Shown: piece after piece, positions 5,895 through 7,121 of the stretch
Numbering within the stretch: the stretch's first letter is position 1
Layout of the letters: every line of letters starts with the position of its first letter
NCBI GenBank assembly: GCA_029555925.1
Contig: JAKPQU010000417.1
Span: 1-7,121, forward strand
Direction: 5' to 3'
Length of the DNA stretch: 7,121 nucleotides
Origin: Bacillota bacterium
GTDB lineage: Bacteria > Eremiobacterota > SpSt-956 > JAKJGF01
Made by a program: the position numbers and the translations under genes
The notes under the pieces: model-generated
Told to the model about the DNA's origin: nothing
What the model saw: the letters and a program-made list of their open reading frames with translations, nothing else
Databases searched by the model: none

Positions 5895-7121
5895 ATGGCT
5901 GTACAGTCATGGCTGTTAGAGGGAGAGATAAATGCGGAAGTCCTCTCTGGAGCGGTAATCAGTACCGAGAAAGGTTCTACTGGTTTGTATTATAAGGAAA
6001 TTTTACCGAATGGTATAGTAGTAATTACAGAGGAAGCTCCTCTGTTTATGTCAGCATCTATTGGAATATCGCTTAATACCGGCAGTCGTTATGAAGGGCC
6101 TGCACAGGCAGGTGTATCTCATTTTATCGAACATATTCTGTTTAAAGGCACTCATCGTCGTACTGCCAGGGAAATTTCTGCTGCCATAGATGCAGTAGGC
6201 GGTATTCTGAATGCTTCATGCGGTAAAGAATTTACATGTTTTTATGCAAAAGTAGTAGATAAAGATTTGCCTCTTGCCGTAGATGTCCTTATGGACATGC
6301 TGCTCAATTCACTCTTTAATCCTGACGATATAGAGAAAGAAAGAACAGTCATTCTGGAAGAGATAAAATCTATCGAAGATTCTCCGGGAGACTATATTTT
6401 CGATCTCTATCTGAAGTCAATGCTTAAAGATCATGCCCTTGCCTGTATGACTTCAGGTGACAGGGATTCGGTGATTAAACTTGGTAGAAATGAAATACTG
6501 TCATATTTTGAAAAAAATTATGTTCCCTCTAATATTGTCATTTCAGTGGCAGGTAATATAAAACATGAAGATGTTTTAAAGCTTGTAAGAGGCTATGTAA
6601 CAGATTTTAAAGGTACGCAAAAGAATATTCCTCTGGATGCCCCTGTATTTACCAGTACTGTAGATGTGAATTTCAGAGACTGTGGCCAGGTACATCTTTC
6701 TATGGGATATCCCGGTATATCTGTAAAAGATGAAAGAAGATATACTGGCATTATTCTGGATAATATACTCGGCGGAACGGCAAGTTCAAGACTCTTTCAG
6801 AAGATACGTGAAGAACTTGGACTCGCCTACAGTGTTTATTCTTTTCAGTATAATTTCCTGGACTCAGGGCTTTTTTCTTTTTATGCAGGCACTTCAGCAG
6901 AGAATATTAAAGATGTTATAAATCTTATCCTTGCAGAGATTGATAGACTCTGTGAAGATGGTGTTACAGACGAAGAACTGCAAATTGCCAAAAACTATGT
7001 CAACGGAGGGATGCTCCTGGGACTTGAAAGTACAAGTAATCGTATGTTTCGTATAGCAAAATCGGAACTGGTCCATAAACGTATTATTCCTGTAGAAGAA
7101 ATCCTGGAAAAGATAAATCTT
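5895..7121 (+). CDS. M16-family zinc metallopeptidase (processing-peptidase-like), 3' partial
   Basis: This is a pitrilysin/mitochondrial-processing-peptidase relative of the kind found after pnp in Firmicutes (YmxG/MlpA type). 409 residues are visible before the right edge. The inverted zinc motif HFIEH lies at 76-80 (His76, Glu79 as catalytic base, His80), and LEEIKSIEDSP at 154-164 supplies the third ligand, most likely Glu156. The C-terminal half shows the second M16 domain with GGTASSRLFQKIREELGLAYSVYS (293-316), which contains the conserved Arg and Tyr that act on substrate in two-domain members. No signal peptide or membrane segment is visible. Most family members are about 410-430 residues, so little is missing. 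The start is uncertain: the ATG at 5895 lacks a ribosome binding site at normal spacing and adds about 30 residues, while TTG at 5985 with AAAGG upstream would give a typical beginning, MYYKEILPNGIVVITEE. An in-frame TAA at 5859-5861 is the upstream limit. It is probably cotranscribed with pnp; the substrate is unknown. Confidence 0.93.
   Translation, partial: MAVQSWLLEGEINAEVLSGAVISTEKGSTGLYYKEILPNGIVVITEEAPLFMSASIGISLNTGSRYEGPAQAGVSHFIEHILFKGTHRRTAREISAAIDAVGGILNASCGKEFTCFYAKVVDKDLPLAVDVLMDMLLNSLFNPDDIEKERTVILEEIKSIEDSPGDYIFDLYLKSMLKDHALACMTSGDRDSVIKLGRNEILSYFEKNYVPSNIVISVAGNIKHEDVLKLVRGYVTDFKGTQKNIPLDAPVFTSTVDVNFRDCGQVHLSMGYPGISVKDERRYTGIILDNILGGTASSRLFQKIREELGLAYSVYSFQYNFLDSGLFSFYAGTSAENIKDVINLILAEIDRLCEDGVTDEELQIAKNYVNGGMLLGLESTSNRMFRIAKSELVHKRIIPVEEILEKINL

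Noticed and set aside
6730..6921. 63-codon + strand frame near the right end
   Set aside because: It overlaps the M16 peptidase in another frame, while the peptidase frame keeps conserved M16 motifs throughout.

Overview
The window is AT-rich bacterial DNA with four genes, all on the + strand: the 3' end of a hybrid sensor histidine kinase, a gene for a secreted protein of unknown function, rpsO (ribosomal protein S15), pnp (polynucleotide phosphorylase), and the 5' part of an M16-family zinc peptidase gene. No tRNA, rRNA, CRISPR array, transposase or phage gene was seen, and no convincing gene lies on the - strand. The order rpsO-pnp-M16 peptidase is well known in Firmicutes and occurs in other bacteria, so it marks a bacterial housekeeping locus but does not fix the phylum. 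Arg is often AGA/AGG and Ile often ATA, as expected for a low-GC genome. The non-standard genes upstream of rpsO and the dispersed intergenic repeats would fit a little-studied lineage, but that is inference.

Layout: 1-1546 is a kinase cut by the left edge (GAF, HisKA, HATPase and receiver domains). 1547-1909 is a non-coding gap with two long imperfect inverted repeats built partly from a degenerate 7-bp unit (CGTGACG, CGTAACG, CGTGAAG), followed by a near-consensus sigma-70 promoter. 1910-2797 encodes an exported protein with three similar beta-rich repeats. 2804-2831 is a good promoter for rpsO (2866-3135), which ends in a long hairpin with a T tract. 3136-3381 is the pnp leader, with a perfect 11-bp closing stem, an inner 12-bp hairpin and a hairpin loop able to compete for the same 3' arm. 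3382-5778 is pnp, with an acidic N-terminal extension and an Arg/Asp dipeptide tail. 5779-5894 holds a hairpin and a second copy of the heptamer repeat. The M16 peptidase then runs off the right edge.

rpsO and pnp form the usual translation and RNA-turnover pair. In Escherichia coli PNPase represses its own mRNA after RNase III cuts a leader hairpin; the structured leader here could play a comparable role, though its sequence and architecture are its own. The kinase and the secreted protein have no visible functional tie to the rpsO-pnp part and appear to be separate transcription units. The most interesting items are the pnp leader with its two mutually exclusive pairings, the heptamer repeat family, the triple-repeat secreted protein and the RD-rich tail of PNPase.
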